From IMG/VR virus record IMGVR_UViG_3300042505_000849, positions 1-35,677 of that record: a DNA stretch of 35,677 nt. One strand, written 5' to 3'. The notes beneath the pieces are model-generated. The model saw nothing but the letters and a program-made list of their open reading frames with translations, was not told the origin of the DNA and searched no databases. This document shows positions 33,793 to 35,677 of the stretch, piece by piece (the stretch's first letter is position 1; every line of letters starts with the position of its first letter). This DNA comes from a virus. The position numbers and the translations under genes were made by a program.

Positions 33793-33810
33793 TATAAGTT
33801 TTAAGATAAA

Positions 33811-35658
33811 TTATCTCAATTCTTGTAAGTTGAATGTTCTTACACCATCAACTGTTACTCTACCATAGAAACGGTTGTTAACCATTTTCTTAGCGTATCT
33901 TGTCATGATACCCTTGATAGGTGTGAAGTTGAATGGGTTATACATAGTTGGAGTCAACTGTAAAGGAACATATGGAGCGTAGATGTAACCTGTATCCAAC
34001 AAGCTAGTACCTTTGTGTCCGATTAACACTTGGTTAGCTGGGAAGTAAGGGTCACGATACACTTGGTATCTTCCTGACAATGTACCGATTCTTTCAATAC
34101 CCATGTTGTATTGGTCTTGCTCAGGAGCTGCGTTTGATACGTGGAAGTACTCCAAGTCATCAAAGATAGCAGATACTTCAGAAGATACAACAATCCAGTT
34201 AGCACCACCTCTTAAAGTTGATTTGTGGATTTGAGCTGACAATTGGTTAATTGCAGTAATCAAAGTTTGGTTCCAATCTTTTTGAGTGTAAGGAGTAGTA
34301 CCAGCAGAAGATAGTCTCTTCCAACCGTTGTAATCCCATCTCAAGTTCCAAGCCGCACCTTTTCTCAAATCTCTCAAGATTTCTCTATCAATTTCTGCTG
34401 CAACTTGCTCAGATAACAATGCTGTCAATTCAGCTTCAGCATCAATGTTGTGGAACGCCGCAACGTCTTGAGCTAATTCAGGAGACCATTGTGCTCTCAA
34501 TTTTCTTTCTGTAACAGAAACTGTTACTGACTCAAGGTCAAAAGAAACTTCACCAATTTGGTCTTCAAATTCCAACTCTTTGTAGTTTCTGTAAATTGCG
34601 TAGAACGCATTGTTAACAACAGTTGAAGATGAGAATGTTGAACCTGTGTAACCGTCCATAGATGAATCACCACAAGTGATACAAACAGGAGCTTGTAAAT
34701 CCATTTCTAAGAAAATAAATCCATCAGCGTCACAAATATTGTAATAAGAACCACCTGAGTTATTAGCAGTTGGCCAAGTAGTGTTTACTTGATTACCGTA
34801 TTGAACAATACCTTTACCATATCTTTGAGTTACAACTCTGAATAAGTAAGGGTTAGTTGTGTTTGCTGAAGTATAAACGTTACCAGCTACACCTAAGATG
34901 TTCAAACCTGATAAGAATTCTTCAGTATCCATAGTATTACCATTAGGACCAATCAATTGACCAGCACCAGCGTTAGAGAAACCACTCATAACAATAATTA
35001 CTTTTCTGTAATTATCTGTAGTGTAAGCGCTAGGAACTAATACACCAGCATTAGACCAAGCGTAAGTTACAGTTGATGCAGTTACTGCTGTCCACTGACC
35101 TTTTGAATAGTCAAACAAACCAGGAGGGTTCAAACCAGCTTCGTTACCTTCGTAGAATAAGTCATACAAATCCTTATTGTAAATAGGATTGTAAAGACCA
35201 TTACTATCTGCAGCACTATAACCAGCATCTGGGTTACCAGGATAGTTTCCAGGAGAACCAATAGGAGCGTAGTGTGAACCTGATTGTCCAAACAAACCAT
35301 CCGCTGAAGTTCCACCAGAATAACCTTGAATTTTAGGTACGAAGTAGAACAATTTACCGATTGGTAAGTTCATTGCTTGTACAGACACGATGTCGTTAGC
35401 TAATAATTTAGAGAATACTCTTCTCACGATTGGGAAAACAACCGTTTCAAAAGAACCTGAATCAGAAGTTGAAGAAGCTTCGTTAATTAAGTGTGAAGCT
35501 TGGTTTTCATACAACTGAGCCACGTTTTCTTTCATGTGACCTTTTAGACCTTCTAAAAAGCCAAGTTTATCCCATTTGTTGATTGTGTCTTCTTTGATAA
35601 CTTTAAGGTGTTTCAAACCAATGTTACCAACAAGACCGCTTTCTAATAATGCACCCAT
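33811..35658 (-). CDS. gp23: Major capsid protein, T4 gp23-like
   Basis: A 615-residue HK97-fold capsid protein of the T4 type. The N-terminal delta-like region ends in ENQASHLINEASSTS, where Ile-Asn-Glu60/Ala61 matches the T4 prohead protease consensus. It is followed by VVFPIVRRVFSKLLANDIVS and VQAMNLPIGKLFYF, then after a long insertion the core SVTERKLRAQWSPELAQDVA, IDAEAELTALLSEQVAAEID and the C-terminal DTGYIYAPYVPL and GIMTRYAKK. T4 gp23 is 521 residues; the extra length lies mainly at about 112-330, probably an exposed insertion domain with several cysteines (PVCITCGDSS). The start has an A-rich leader. Its codons use more AAC, TTC and CGT than neighbours, as expected for the most abundant protein. 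Confidence 0.95.
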   Translation of the reverse strand: MGALLESGLVGNIGLKHLKVIKEDTINKWDKLGFLEGLKGHMKENVAQLYENQASHLINEASSTSDSGSFETVVFPIVRRVFSKLLANDIVSVQAMNLPIGKLFYFVPKIQGYSGGTSADGLFGQSGSHYAPIGSPGNYPGNPDAGYSAADSNGLYNPIYNKDLYDLFYEGNEAGLNPPGLFDYSKGQWTAVTASTVTYAWSNAGVLVPSAYTTDNYRKVIIVMSGFSNAGAGQLIGPNGNTMDTEEFLSGLNILGVAGNVYTSANTTNPYLFRVVTQRYGKGIVQYGNQVNTTWPTANNSGGSYYNICDADGFIFLEMDLQAPVCITCGDSSMDGYTGSTFSSSTVVNNAFYAIYRNYKELEFEDQIGEVSFDLESVTVSVTERKLRAQWSPELAQDVAAFHNIDAEAELTALLSEQVAAEIDREILRDLRKGAAWNLRWDYNGWKRLSSAGTTPYTQKDWNQTLITAINQLSAQIHKSTLRGGANWIVVSSEVSAIFDDLEYFHVSNAAPEQDQYNMGIERIGTLSGRYQVYRDPYFPANQVLIGHKGTSLLDTGYIYAPYVPLQLTPTMYNPFNFTPIKGIMTRYAKKMVNNRFYGRVTVDGVRTFNLQELR

Positions 35659-35677
35659 TTTAGTATTTTTTTGTTTT

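Overview
The window reads as part of the genome of an uncultured, AT-rich, T4-like tailed phage (Caudoviricetes, myovirus type). The firmest anchors are a T4 gp23-type major capsid protein (33811-35658, minus), a gp55-like late sigma factor (24585-25325), a baseplate spike protein with a gp5-like OB fold (27902-29389), PhoH, dUTPase and a DEDDy exonuclease. No start codon I looked at has a Shine-Dalgarno sequence; starts are instead preceded by A/T-rich stretches ending in A or T runs. That fits a Bacteroidota host, but the host is an inference, and no tRNA, integrase or host gene confirms it.

Layout. Minus strand, 1-4449: the start of one tail-type protein running off the left edge, then a 1305-residue adhesin with two lectin-like (LamG/concanavalin) regions joined by long Thr/Pro repeats. 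A 47-bp divergent gap (4450-4496) carries two T4-late-type boxes facing each other. Plus strand, 4497-7072: five small genes, probably virion or assembly related, one with a WYL-like fold. Plus strand, 7122-24585: a densely packed, often ATGA-coupled island of ten glycosyltransferase genes, three methyltransferase-like genes, a Gmd-like dehydratase, a DegT-type aminotransferase, an FdtA/WxcM-type cupin and a UDP-glucose-dehydrogenase-like protein without its catalytic residues. The exonuclease, dUTPase, PhoH and a HAD phosphatase are interleaved. Plus strand, 24585-31810: late sigma factor, a large unassigned protein, the spike, another virion-like protein and small cysteine-bearing proteins. 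Right end, 31802-35658: mainly minus strand, with a two-domain small basic protein, a tandem pair of 66-residue modules (one with a long Thr/Pro tail) and the capsid gene with a UUCG-loop terminator.

How it may fit together (inference): the late sigma factor would switch on virion genes from TATAAATA-type boxes. The sugar island is unusually large for a phage and lies among virion genes. At both ends of the window there are mucin-like Thr/Pro domains, which are classical acceptors for O-glycans. The most interesting reading is a phage-encoded virion glycosylation system that makes its own deoxy-amino sugar and decorates the adhesin and the capsid-proximal Thr/Pro protein. A second theme is a set of proteins with short helices ending in (I/L)-x-E, the T4 prohead-protease consensus. 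These may be packaged into the head and cleaved there.

No stretch longer than 300 bases lacks a gene. I saw no CRISPR array, insertion sequence, tRNA or reverse transcriptase.
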